Origin: Pseudomonadota bacterium
GTDB taxonomy: Bacteria; Pseudomonadota; Alphaproteobacteria; Acetobacterales; Acetobacteraceae
Assembly: GCA_021826485.1 (NCBI GenBank)
Contig: JAKAZX010000084.1
Location: forward strand, 1-11,758
Direction: 5' to 3'
DNA: 11,758 nucleotides
The notes beneath the pieces were generated by a model, which saw nothing but the letters and a program-made list of their open reading frames with translations, did not search any database and had not been told where the DNA came from. The position numbers and the translations under genes are program-made. Each line of letters opens with the position of its first letter. Within the stretch, counting starts at the first letter, position 1. Shown piece by piece: positions 1-6,456 of this stretch.

Positions 1-522
1 CAGCGCGATGCCGACCACCCAGACCAGGAACAGATAGACCGTGCCGGTATAAAGCCGCTTGCGCGGCGCCTGCACGTCCAGCACGCCGTCCGGCAGTTGC
101 ACGCGGATGCGCAGGGACTGCGCATCGCTGCCGGGGTCGATGCGGAACGGCCGGCCGACGCGCGCGCGCAGCGCGCCGGCGAGTTCGTCGTCCTGCACCG
201 ACGCGCCGGCCGCCGGCAGCGTGTCGCCCGGGCGGAAGCGGATCAGCAGATCGAGGTCGTCATAGGCTTCCTGGAACATCCAGGCCCGGTCGGCGGGATC
301 GGCGAAGCGGGCGAGCGCGTCGGCGGTCACGGCAATTTCCCCCGCCACCGCCGCGGTGAACCGGCGCGAGACGATGTTGAGATGGCTGCCGTAGAAGATC
401 TGCAACGCGACCGCGAGCACCAGCACCAGCGGCACCGACATGATAAGCAGGCTGCGCCCGAGCAGCGAGCGCGGCAGCAGCTTCTTGACGATCCGGCTCT
501 GCGGCGGCAGCGGGAGGCGCAT
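1..522 (-). CDS. EnvZ-type sensor histidine kinase, N-terminal part (runs off the left edge)
   Basis: Only the first 174 residues are inside the window; the HAMP, dimerisation and ATPase domains would lie beyond position 1. The N-terminus looks like EnvZ: a short basic cytoplasmic segment ending in LPRSLLGRSLLI, a first membrane helix at about residues 24-43, then YGSHLNIVSRRFTAAVAGEI, which resembles the start of the EnvZ periplasmic domain. A sensor domain of about 115 residues follows, and a second membrane helix begins near residue 161. In the EnvZ family the kinase phosphorylates an OmpR-type regulator; the response regulator at 3021-3719 is the natural candidate partner. The ATG lies 3 nt after the stop of the ParE-like gene, and its Shine-Dalgarno (AAGGACAGG) lies within that gene's last codons. 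The EnvZ call rests on the N-terminus alone, because no kinase motif is visible. Confidence 0.8.
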   Translation of the reverse strand, partial: MRLPLPPQSRIVKKLLPRSLLGRSLLIMSVPLVLVLAVALQIFYGSHLNIVSRRFTAAVAGEIAVTADALARFADPADRAWMFQEAYDDLDLLIRFRPGDTLPAAGASVQDDELAGALRARVGRPFRIDPGSDAQSLRIRVQLPDGVLDVQAPRKRLYTGTVYLFLVWVVGIAL

Positions 523-525
523 CGC

Positions 526-828
526 TTATACCTGTCCTTGCGAATGCCGCGCACCGTGCAGCCCGCGCTCGATGCGCACGACGGCGGACTCGGGCAGCCA
601 GCGGTAGATCACAAGATAGCGCCGATACGCCGCGACGCGCACCTGGGGCGCGATGTCCGGACGGGCGGGATACAGTTCAGGCTGGGCCGCGACAGTCCGG
701 CACTGCCGCTCCAGTTCCGCGACGGACGATGCCGCGCGTGCCGGATTGTCGCGCGCGATGAAGTCGGCGAGTTCTTCGAGGTCCGCTGCGGCCCGCGGCG
801 AAATCAGCAGACGGGCCGGGACGCTCAC
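526..828 (-). CDS. RelE/ParE-superfamily toxin of a type II toxin-antitoxin pair
   Basis: Predicted protein of 100 residues, typical for ParE. The N-terminal LLISPRAAADLEELADFIARDNP matches the family pattern of a first beta strand followed by an acidic helix. The C-terminal half has the usual RYLVIYR strand and the RIERGLHGARH ending. ParE proteins poison DNA gyrase while other RelE-fold members cleave mRNA; sequence reading alone does not settle which applies, though ParE fits better. The start is a GTG at 828 that overlaps the antitoxin stop (GTGA), which implies translational coupling. An ATG start would lie far upstream inside the antitoxin gene, out of register with the fold. The stop TAA lies 3 nt before the histidine kinase ATG. 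Confidence 0.85.
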   Translation of the reverse strand: MSVPARLLISPRAAADLEELADFIARDNPARAASSVAELERQCRTVAAQPELYPARPDIAPQVRVAAYRRYLVIYRWLPESAVVRIERGLHGARHSQGQV

Positions 829-1091
829 GCGGCCGGCGGCACGCGAAAGCGGGTCCGCAGCCGGTCGAACACCGCATCGGCGTCCAGCGCCGTGCCGCTG
901 TCGATGCTCTCCTCCACCGCCCGGCGCAGCGCGGCTGCGGACGCCGTTCCGCGGTCGTGATCGCGATGCCACTGGCCGAGCGCATCCGCCACGACTTCGG
1001 CGAGGCTGCCGTACTCGCCGCGCTCCACCGCCGCGCGCATCGCGCGCAGGGTTTCGGCACCGACCGAGATGGTGAGTTCCGGGCCGTTCAT
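825..1091 (-). CDS. ParD-like ribbon-helix-helix antitoxin
   Basis: Predicted protein of 88 residues. The N-terminus (PELTISVGAETLRAMRAAVERGEYG, then SLAEVVADALGQW) has the shape of a ParD/CopG ribbon-helix-helix: one beta strand, a helix, a turn with SLAE, and a second helix. The C-terminal part, with LRRAVEESIDSG and a charged tail, corresponds to the region that in ParD antitoxins wraps the toxin. It is the first gene of the pair and overlaps the toxin gene by four bases, the standard antitoxin-first layout. Family knowledge says the antitoxin dimer binds its own promoter and represses the operon. A possible promoter on this strand is TTGCCG (1124-1129), a 17-nt spacer, then GATGAT (1101-1106). 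This would leave a leader of only a few bases and is weakly supported. Confidence 0.85.
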   Translation of the reverse strand: MNGPELTISVGAETLRAMRAAVERGEYGSLAEVVADALGQWHRDHDRGTASAAALRRAVEESIDSGTALDADAVFDRLRTRFRVPPAA

Positions 1092-1148
1092 GACCGGACC
1101 ATCATCCCATGCAGGCCGGAGCGCGGCAAGCGTAACGACTACCGCCGC

Positions 1149-2075
1149 TCAGAACGGCGTGCGCGCCGTGATCAGCCACGCATGGTTGTAGATCGGCGTC
1201 AGCACCGGCGTTTCCGTCAGCTTCGGCGTCACCGCGAATTGGTAGCCGGCGCCGACCACGAACAGCAGGCGTCCGGCCAGTGGGAAGCGGCCGAGGATCA
1301 GGCCGGGCGTCAGGAACATCTGCGTCTTGCCGTCGCGCTCGCCGCCATACCAGTGCGTCAGGTTGGTTTCGAATTCCGGCCAGAAATAGGTGGCGAAGTT
1401 GTACTGAAACGTGGTGTTCCAGATCAGCGCCGTGCCGATGATGTTCTGCTGCGCGGTCGGCTGGGCGATCGACAGCGTGGTCTGGATGTCGAAATCGCCC
1501 CACCCCTTGCCGGCGCCGAGCGTCGGCGTGATCACCCAGGCATGCTGCGTGAACGCGGTGTTGCCGCTGGGCGCCTGGAAGCCGAGATAGGCGGTGACGA
1601 TGTAGTTGCCGTTCTGCTCGTTCTCGCTCAGCAGCCGCTGCTTGACGGTCAGGAACGGCCAGTCGCCCCAGCCCTGCGCCGGCTTCCTGATGTCGCGCTC
1701 GAGATAGGGCGGCGCGTTCAGCAGCACTTCTTCCGTGCTGGTCGGGATCAGTTCCAGGCCCTTGCCGGAATCCCACTGGTCGATATTGGCGCCGTTGCCC
1801 AGATGCTCCCAGTACTGGTCATAGCGCACCTCCTGCTCCAGCCGCGGGGTGACGGTGACCAGCGGCGTCATCCAGTGCGGCTGACTGGCCTTGGCGGCGT
1901 CGGAGCGGGCGAACCAGTCGGCGAAATACTGGCTGAGGTCGCTGCCGTAGCTGGCGTCCGAATTGGGCGTCGGCGCAGGGGTGGAGGTGGTTGCGTCATC
2001 GGCGCGCCCCGGCACGGGGACACCGAGCAGGGCCAGACCGGCGAGCAGGGCGGCGCGGCGTGATCGTGAGTTCAT
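1149..2075 (-). CDS. Predicted outer-membrane beta-barrel protein, downstream paralog
   Basis: Predicted protein of 308 residues, function not recognised. A basic start and hydrophobic run are followed by a likely signal peptidase I site after PGRA (residue 25), then a low-complexity Thr/Pro stretch. The rest alternates polar and hydrophobic residues, is rich in Gly and aromatics, and ends in Phe (RTPF), as outer-membrane barrels recognised by BamA usually do. Landmarks shared with the 290-residue neighbour are PAQGWGDWPFLTVKQRL (about 132-148), QAPSG (167-171), GKGWGD (189-194), FWPE (231-234), LTHW (239-242), LTPGLILGRFPL (255-266) and TPKL (283-286). It may belong to the broad transporter/phenol-degradation barrel group, but I cannot confirm that. 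It is visibly richer in Asn, Thr and Gln than its paralog. The start is an ATG with CGGGAA upstream. Confidence 0.75.
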   Translation of the reverse strand: MNSRSRRAALLAGLALLGVPVPGRADDATTSTPAPTPNSDASYGSDLSQYFADWFARSDAAKASQPHWMTPLVTVTPRLEQEVRYDQYWEHLGNGANIDQWDSGKGLELIPTSTEEVLLNAPPYLERDIRKPAQGWGDWPFLTVKQRLLSENEQNGNYIVTAYLGFQAPSGNTAFTQHAWVITPTLGAGKGWGDFDIQTTLSIAQPTAQQNIIGTALIWNTTFQYNFATYFWPEFETNLTHWYGGERDGKTQMFLTPGLILGRFPLAGRLLFVVGAGYQFAVTPKLTETPVLTPIYNHAWLITARTPF

Positions 2076-2139
2076 GAATCGCTATTCCCGTTAGGATACA
2101 GCGATCCTTGCAGACGTGATCGCGCTTGCAAAGAGGTCA

Positions 2140-3012
2140 TCAGAAGGAAAGCCGCGCCGAGCCCAGCCAGCCGTGATCGAATTGCGGCGTCAGCGCCGGG
2201 CTGCGCACCAGTTTCGGCGTCAGCGCGGCCTCATAGGCCACGCCGAAGGAGGCGCGCAGCCGGCCGCCCAGCGGAAACCGGCCGAGCAGCAGGCCGGGTG
2301 CCAGCACCGTCTGGGTGCGGCCGCCGCGCAGCCCGTCCAGCCAGTGGGTAACGCCCAGTTCAACCTCCGGCCAGAACACCGGCGCCAGGAAATACTGCAA
2401 TGCTGCCGCCGCTGTCAGGAAACTGCCATTGGGCGCCGCGGCGTCGGCCGGCAGCGACAGGCCGACCGTGCCCTGCACATCCAGATCGCCCCAGCCCTTG
2501 CCGCCGCCGATCGCCGGCGTCGCCGTCCAGGTATTGGCGGAGAACGGGGCGGCGCCGCTCGGCGCCTGCAGCCCGAGGAAGGCGGTGACGACATAGTCGC
2601 CCGCGTCGGCCGGGGCGCTCATCAGGCGCTGCTTGACGGTCAGGAACGGCCAGTCGCCCCAGCCCTGGGCCGGGGTGGGGCCGTCGCGGCGGAGGTAGGA
2701 CGGCAGGTAAAGCTGCAATTCGGTGGTCGGCCCGCTGATCAGCGCCAGCCCCTTGCCGCCGCCGAACTGCGCCAGCGTGTCGCCGTTGCCCTGGCGGAAG
2801 AAGCCCTGGTCGTAGCGGAACTTCTCGTCCAGCCTCGGCGTCGGCGTCAGCATCGGGGCGAGCCAGCCCGGTTCGGACGACTGCGCCGCATCGACGCGGT
2901 CGAACCAGCCGTCCAGCCAGTCGCCGATCGCGGTCTGCGGTTCGGCGCGCGCGGCGGCGGACACGGCGGCGAACAGCAGCGCCACCAGCGCGGCACGGAC
3001 AGGGGACCGCAC
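2140..3012 (-). CDS. Predicted outer-membrane beta-barrel protein, upstream paralog
   Basis: Predicted protein of 290 residues, function not recognised. It begins with GTG, only 8 nt after the response-regulator stop, with GGGGAG overlapping the end of that gene. Residues 1-23 form a clean signal peptide (RAALVALLFAAVSAAARA, cut before EPQT). The mature part shares the barrel landmarks of its neighbour at 1149-2075: PAQGWGDWPFLTVKQRL (114-130), QAPSG (149-153), GKGWGD (171-176), FWPE (213-216), THW (222-224), GLLLGRFPL (240-248) and TPKL (265-268). It too ends in Phe (RLSF). The two genes are therefore a tandem duplication that has diverged widely between conserved blocks. Tight linkage to an OmpR-type regulator suggests envelope-related expression control, which is inference. 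Confidence 0.75.
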   Translation of the reverse strand: MRSPVRAALVALLFAAVSAAARAEPQTAIGDWLDGWFDRVDAAQSSEPGWLAPMLTPTPRLDEKFRYDQGFFRQGNGDTLAQFGGGKGLALISGPTTELQLYLPSYLRRDGPTPAQGWGDWPFLTVKQRLMSAPADAGDYVVTAFLGLQAPSGAAPFSANTWTATPAIGGGKGWGDLDVQGTVGLSLPADAAAPNGSFLTAAAALQYFLAPVFWPEVELGVTHWLDGLRGGRTQTVLAPGLLLGRFPLGGRLRASFGVAYEAALTPKLVRSPALTPQFDHGWLGSARLSF

Positions 3013-3020
3013 GGGGCGCG

Positions 3021-3719
3021 TCAGCTCCCCGGCTTCAGCACATAGCCGCGGCCGCGCACGGTATGCAGGAAGCGCGGCTCGCGTGGGTCTTCTTCCACCT
3101 TGCGGCGCAGCCGCGTCACCTGCACGTCGATCGCCCGCTCCCCCGCCTCGTCCATGCCGAGCGCGGCGGCGATGTCCTCCCGCGACAGCACCTCATTCGG
3201 CCGGCGGGCGAGCGCGGTCAGCAGCGCCGCCTCCCCGCCGGTCAGCCGCACGATGCCGGCGGGGCCGCGCAGCTCCCCGCGCTCGGGGTCGAAGCTGAGC
3301 GGGCCGAGCGGCACCGGCCCGCTCGGCGCGCCGGCCGGCGCGGGGGGCGGGGCGCGCCGCAGCATGGCGCGGATGCGCAGCACCAGCTCGCGCGGATCGA
3401 ACGGCTTGGGCAGGTAGTCGTCGGCCCCGGCCTCGAACCCGGCGATCCGGTCCTCCGGCGCGCCGCGCGCGGTCAGCAGCAGCACGGGGATGTCGCTGCG
3501 CTCCTGCCGCAGCGACTCGGTCAGCGCCAGCCCGTCCTCCCCCGGCATCATCACGTCCAGCACCATCAGGTCGGGCTGGAGGTAGCGCAGCCGGTCGCGC
3601 GCCTCGGCGGCATGCTCGGCGGTGGTGACGCGGAACCCGTTCTCGGCCAGGTAGCGGGACAGCAGGGCGCGCAGCCTTGCGTCGTCATCCACCACCAGGA
3701 CCAGCGCATCCTCCGGCAT
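3021..3719 (-). CDS. petR: OmpR/PhoB-family response regulator, PetR-like
   Basis: Predicted protein of 232 residues. The receiver domain (about 5-120) has the acidic pair D11/D12, phospho-acceptor D55 in LMVLDVMMPGEDG, T83 in LLTARG, and K105 in DYLPKPFDP. A Pro/Ala linker (124-138) leads to a winged-helix DNA-binding domain (about 140-230). Its recognition region reads ERAIDVQVTRLRRKVEED and ends with the family signature TVRGRGYVL. The start MPEDALVLVVDDD is the first Met giving a normal receiver N-terminus. A longer in-frame reading upstream overlaps the MarR gene and is not credible. The gene follows the MarR gene by 13 nt. In Rhodobacter capsulatus the petP-petR pair has this arrangement. 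The partner kinase is probably the EnvZ-like gene at 1-522. The name rests on the neighbour pairing, so 'ompR' is an equally fair label. Confidence 0.85.
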   Translation of the reverse strand: MPEDALVLVVDDDARLRALLSRYLAENGFRVTTAEHAAEARDRLRYLQPDLMVLDVMMPGEDGLALTESLRQERSDIPVLLLTARGAPEDRIAGFEAGADDYLPKPFDPRELVLRIRAMLRRAPPPAPAGAPSGPVPLGPLSFDPERGELRGPAGIVRLTGGEAALLTALARRPNEVLSREDIAAALGMDEAGERAIDVQVTRLRRKVEEDPREPRFLHTVRGRGYVLKPGS

Positions 3720-3732
3720 CGCGGGCCGCTGC

Positions 3733-4305
3733 TCAGGCCGGGCGGGCGCGCGGCTCGCGCGCCGCCGCCTCGGCGCGGTCCAGATAGGCGCGCGCGCTGT
3801 CGTCCATGATGCCGCGCATGACGCGGCGGAACCCCTCCACCGCCCCTGCCCCGGCATCGCGATAGGCGGCCAGCAGGCGTTCCCGCTGCCGCTCGAACAG
3901 CCGCCGCTCCAGCGCCTGTCCGGCCGGGGTCAGCGCCAGCAGCCGCTGGCGGCGGTCGGCGCGGCCCTGCGTCTGCGCCACGTAGCCCTGGGCGACCAGG
4001 GTGGTCAGCACGCGGGCCAGGCTCTGCTTGGTGATGCGCAGCAGCGCCAGCAGGTCGCCGACGGCGATGCCGGGATTGCGCCCGATGAAGTGAAGCGCCC
4101 GGTGATGCGCCCGCCCCAGCCCGAGTTCGTCGAGGATCACGTCCGCCGCGTTGGTGAAATCGCGATAGGCGAAGAACAGCAGATCCTGCGCGGCCCGCAT
4201 CTCCTCCTCCCGCAGGAACAGCAGGCCGGCGCCGGCGGGGGGGTGGGTTTTCGACTCGGCGGTGCGGGGATCGAGCGTCACGGCGGCGCCCTTCGGGTCG
4301 GGCAT
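3733..4305 (-). CDS. petP: MarR-family transcriptional regulator, PetP-like
   Basis: Predicted protein of 190 residues from the chosen start. After a variable N-terminus comes FLREEEMRAAQDLLFFAYRDF, then AHHRALHFIGRNPGIAVGDLL, the recognition helix ITKQSLARVLTTLV, and the wing with GRADRRQRLLALTPAG, the MarR-type DxR/wing arrangement. The C-terminal helices should form the dimer interface. An ATG three codons upstream (4314) also opens the frame, but AGGGA abuts it with no spacer. The same AGGGA sits 9 nt before the ATG at 4305, so I prefer the latter. The gene heads a leftward block with the response regulator and is divergent from the aminotransferase. Its role is unknown beyond DNA binding; PetP proteins accompany PetR in other alphaproteobacteria. 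Confidence 0.85.
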   Translation of the reverse strand: MPDPKGAAVTLDPRTAESKTHPPAGAGLLFLREEEMRAAQDLLFFAYRDFTNAADVILDELGLGRAHHRALHFIGRNPGIAVGDLLALLRITKQSLARVLTTLVAQGYVAQTQGRADRRQRLLALTPAGQALERRLFERQRERLLAAYRDAGAGAVEGFRRVMRGIMDDSARAYLDRAEAAAREPRARPA

Positions 4306-4337
4306 ATCTGGCATTCCCTGTAACTACGGCAGCTTCA

Positions 4338-4364
4338 TTGACTTAATTCGGGGCCGATTATAGC
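4338..4364 (+). promoter_or_regulatory. Possible rightward promoter for the aminotransferase gene
   Basis: TTGACT at 4338-4343 is a good -35 hexamer, but the best -10 candidate, TATAGC at 4359-4364, follows after only 15 nt. That -10 overlaps the TATAAT read on the other strand, so the divergent promoters would compete for the same bases. The short spacer makes this call tentative. Confidence 0.3.
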
Positions 4365-4386
4365 GTGACCCGGCTTGCAGCAACAA
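4357..4386 (-). promoter_or_regulatory. Predicted promoter for the leftward MarR/response-regulator block
   Basis: On the minus strand there is a perfect TATAAT at 4357-4362, preceded after 18 nt by TTGTTG at 4381-4386. Transcription would begin near 4350, about 45 nt before the preferred MarR start. The assignment follows the sigma-70-type consensus only; a self-regulating MarR protein would be expected to bind here, but I see no convincing long inverted repeat. Confidence 0.5.
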
Positions 4387-4405
4387 TCTTGCGAGGAACG
4401 TCCCG

Positions 4406-5308
4406 ATGGCGCTGGTTCCTTTCGACGACCGTGACGGCCAGATCTGGTTCGATGGTGTCATGGTCCCCTGGCGGGAGGCGAAGCTGCACGTGCTGACGCA
4501 TGGTCTGCACTATGCCAGCGGCGTGTTCGAGGGTGAGAGAGCCTATGGCGGGAATATCTTCAAGCTGCGCGCGCATACCGAGCGCCTGCTCGCCTCCGGC
4601 CGCATCCTCGGCTTCGAGATTCCCTGGACCGCCGAGCAGATCGACGCCGCCTGCCGGCAGGTGGTGGCGGCCAACGGCCTGACCGATGCCTATGTCCGCC
4701 CGATCGCCTGGCGCGGGGCGGAGCAGCTTTCGGTCTCGGCGCAGCAGACCAAAATCCATCTGGCGATCGCCACCTGGCCCTGGCCCAACCTGTTCGGCGA
4801 CAACCGCATGAAGGGCGTGCGGCTGGACATGGCGCACTGGAAGCGCCCGCACCCGGAAACCGCGCCGACCGCCTCCAAGGCCGCCGGGCTCTACATGATC
4901 GGCACCCTGGCCAAGCACGCGGCGGAGGCGGCGGGCTTCGACGACGCGCTGATGCTGGACTGGCGCGGCCGGGTCGCCGAGGCGACCGGCGCCAATGTGT
5001 TCTTCGTGTTCGACGGCGCGCTGCACACGCCAACGCCCGACTGCTTCCTCGACGGCATCACCCGGCGCAGCATCATGGCGCTGGCCAAGCGGCGGCAGAT
5101 GACGGTGGTGGAGCGCGCCATCATGCCCGAGGAGATGAAGCAGGCGAGCGAGGTGTTCCTGGCCGGCACCGCGGCGGAGGTGACGCCGGTGCGGCGGATC
5201 GGCGCGCTGGAGTTCACCCCCGGCCGCGTCACCGAGACGCTGCTGCACGACTACGACCATCTGGTCCACGCGACGCCGGAGGAGGTGGAGCGGACGGCGC
5301 CGATCTGA
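4406..5308 (+). CDS. ilvE: Branched-chain amino acid aminotransferase (class IV, PLP-dependent)
   Basis: Predicted protein of 300 residues, close to the usual length. Branched-chain aminotransferases transfer the amino group between glutamate and the 2-oxoacids of leucine, isoleucine and valine in the cytoplasm. Visible class IV landmarks are THGLHYASGVFEGERAY (31-47), YVRP (96-99), and the PLP lysine K158 in APTASKAAGLY. Also present are E192 in RVAEATGANVFFV, the cofactor-binding DGITRRSI segment, and VFLAGTAAEVTPVRRIG near the end. AGGAA lies 7 nt before the ATG. The gene is divergent from the MarR gene, and a small membrane-protein gene follows 11 nt later. D-amino-acid transaminase and ADC lyase share this fold; the YVRP and GTAAEVTPV segments favour the branched-chain enzyme. 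Confidence 0.93.
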   Translation: MALVPFDDRDGQIWFDGVMVPWREAKLHVLTHGLHYASGVFEGERAYGGNIFKLRAHTERLLASGRILGFEIPWTAEQIDAACRQVVAANGLTDAYVRPIAWRGAEQLSVSAQQTKIHLAIATWPWPNLFGDNRMKGVRLDMAHWKRPHPETAPTASKAAGLYMIGTLAKHAAEAAGFDDALMLDWRGRVAEATGANVFFVFDGALHTPTPDCFLDGITRRSIMALAKRRQMTVVERAIMPEEMKQASEVFLAGTAAEVTPVRRIGALEFTPGRVTETLLHDYDHLVHATPEEVERTAPI

Positions 5309-5319
5309 CGCCGCCCGCC

Positions 5320-5715
5320 ATGCGCACCGCTCTGCCCGCCTATGCCGCGGCCCTGGTGACGCTGCTGGTGCTGGATGCGGTCTGGCTCGGCACCATGGTC
5401 CCGGCGCTCTACCGCCCGGCGCTGGCGCACCTGCTGGCGCCGGCGCCGGCGCTGCTGCCGGCGGGGCTGTTCTACCTGCTGTACGCCGCGGGCGTGGTCG
5501 GGCTGGCGGTGCGGCCCGCCTGGCCGGCCGCCGCCGCGCGCGGCGCGCTGCTGGGGCTGGTCGCCTACGGCACCTATGACCTGACCAGCGCCGCCACCCT
5601 GCGCGACTGGCCGGTGGTGATCACGCTGGCGGACATGGCCTGGGGCGTGGTCATCACCACCGCCGCCGCCCTCGCGGCAACGGGCGTCTCGCGCCGCCTC
5701 ACCGCGCGGGGGTGA
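5320..5715 (+). CDS. DUF2177 family small membrane protein
   Basis: Predicted protein of 131 residues with about four membrane helices (roughly 7-27, 45-64, 70-88 and 99-121). Conserved-looking motifs are LDAVWLG (18-24), FYLLYAAGVV, YGTYDLTSAATLRDWP (83-98) and DMAWGVV. These match my memory of the DUF2177 family, whose function is unknown. It starts 11 nt after the aminotransferase stop, so it is probably cotranscribed with it. Its 3' end overlaps the end of the convergent moaE gene by 17 bp, leaving no room for a terminator between them. Confidence 0.82.
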   Translation: MRTALPAYAAALVTLLVLDAVWLGTMVPALYRPALAHLLAPAPALLPAGLFYLLYAAGVVGLAVRPAWPAAAARGALLGLVAYGTYDLTSAATLRDWPVVITLADMAWGVVITTAAALAATGVSRRLTARG

Positions 5716-6178
5716 CCGCGCCCGCCCGCCAGCGCGCCGCCGCCTCGTCATCCGTGGCGCGGGCGGCGACCCAGGCTTCGCCGCCGTCGGCGAAGCTTTC
5801 CTTTTTCCAGAACGGTGCCGCGGTCTTCAGCCAGTCGATCAGGAAGCCGGTGGCCTCCAGCGCCGCGGCGCGGTGGGCGGCGGCGGCGAGCACCAGCACG
5901 ATCGGCTCGCCGGGCCGCAGGCGGCCGACACGGTGGATCAGCGTGCAGCCCAGCAGCGCCCAGCGCGCCTCCGCCTCCGCGGCGATGGCGGCCATCGCCC
6001 GCTCCGTCATGCCGGGATAGTGCTCCAGCGTCATCGCCGCGATCGGGCGGCCGGCGGCGCTGTCGCGCACCGTGCCGACGAAGCAGCCGAGGCCGCCGAT
6101 ATCGCTGCGCCCGGCGAGCAGCGCCGCCGCCTCGCTGCCGAGGTCGAATGCCGCCGTCTGCACGCCGACGCGGGCCAT
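5699..6178 (-). CDS. moaE: Molybdopterin synthase catalytic subunit MoaE
   Basis: Predicted protein of 159 residues. MoaE is the large subunit of molybdopterin synthase, which adds two sulfurs carried by MoaD to cyclic pyranopterin monophosphate to form molybdopterin. Family landmarks are GCFVGTVRD (31-39), LEHYPGM (51-57), IHRVGRLRPGE (81-91), and the active-site region WLKTAAPFWKKE with K118, K125 and K126. K118 and K125 or K126 correspond in position to the catalytic lysines of the E. coli enzyme (K119 and K126). The ATG is 2 nt after the moaD stop, so the two subunits are made from one message in the expected order. The last 17 bp overlap the oppositely directed DUF2177 gene. Confidence 0.95.
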   Translation of the reverse strand: MARVGVQTAAFDLGSEAAALLAGRSDIGGLGCFVGTVRDSAAGRPIAAMTLEHYPGMTERAMAAIAAEAEARWALLGCTLIHRVGRLRPGEPIVLVLAAAAHRAAALEATGFLIDWLKTAAPFWKKESFADGGEAWVAARATDDEAAARWRAGAVTPAR

Positions 6179-6180
6179 CG

Positions 6181-6456
6181 TCAGCCGCCGGTGACCGGGG
6201 GGAAGAACGCCACCTCGTCACCCGGCGCCACCGGCGCGTCCGGGCCGGCGAAATCCTGGTTGACCGCGCAGCGCACCGGCAGGTCCGGCGCGAGCGCGGC
6301 GGCGAAGCCCGGCCCGCGGCTGCACAGCCAGGCCCGCAGCGCGCCCACCGTGGCGACGCCGTCGGGCAGCGCCACCTGCTCCTCCGCCCGGCCGACCCGT
6401 TCGCGCAGCCAAGCGAAATAGAGCAGCCGGAGCGGGGGCGCTTCCGCCGCGGTCAT
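6181..6456 (-). CDS. moaD: Molybdopterin synthase sulfur-carrier subunit MoaD
   Basis: Predicted protein of 91 residues with a ubiquitin-like fold, ending in the essential Gly-Gly (PPVTGG). That terminal glycine is converted to a thiocarboxylate and inserted into MoaE. Other family features are the first strand RLLYFAWLRERVGRAEEQVALP (about 10-31), the VNQDFAG segment, and PGDEVAFFPPVTGG. The ATG at 6456 overlaps the stop of the preceding lipoprotein gene (ATGA), and moaE starts 2 nt after the moaD stop. A longer in-frame reading extends far upstream through the lipoprotein gene, but it has no homologous content and is rejected. No moaA, moaC or mobA is present in the window, so the cofactor genes are dispersed in this genome. 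Confidence 0.93.
   Translation of the reverse strand: MTAAEAPPLRLLYFAWLRERVGRAEEQVALPDGVATVGALRAWLCSRGPGFAAALAPDLPVRCAVNQDFAGPDAPVAPGDEVAFFPPVTGG

Noticed and set aside
97..960. A 287-codon plus-strand frame at the left end
   Set aside because: It lies opposite the kinase and toxin-antitoxin genes, which are recognisable on the minus strand, and its product has no coherent features.
2076..2139. A separate promoter between the two barrel genes
   Set aside because: The 64-nt gap contains short near-repeats (TTGCAAG, CTGCAAGG, GCGATC) but no -35/-10 pair with acceptable match and spacing.
957..3045. Long plus-strand frames (957-2063 and 2116-3045) opposite the two barrel genes
   Set aside because: Both are antisense shadows. 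The minus-strand readings have signal peptides, shared motifs and terminal Phe, while these are low-complexity Arg/Gln/Ala-rich translations that resemble each other only because the true genes are paralogs.
3720..3857. An N-terminal extension of the response regulator to 3857
   Set aside because: It would overlap the MarR gene and add 46 Arg/Ala-rich residues ahead of a receiver domain that is complete from MPEDALVLVV.
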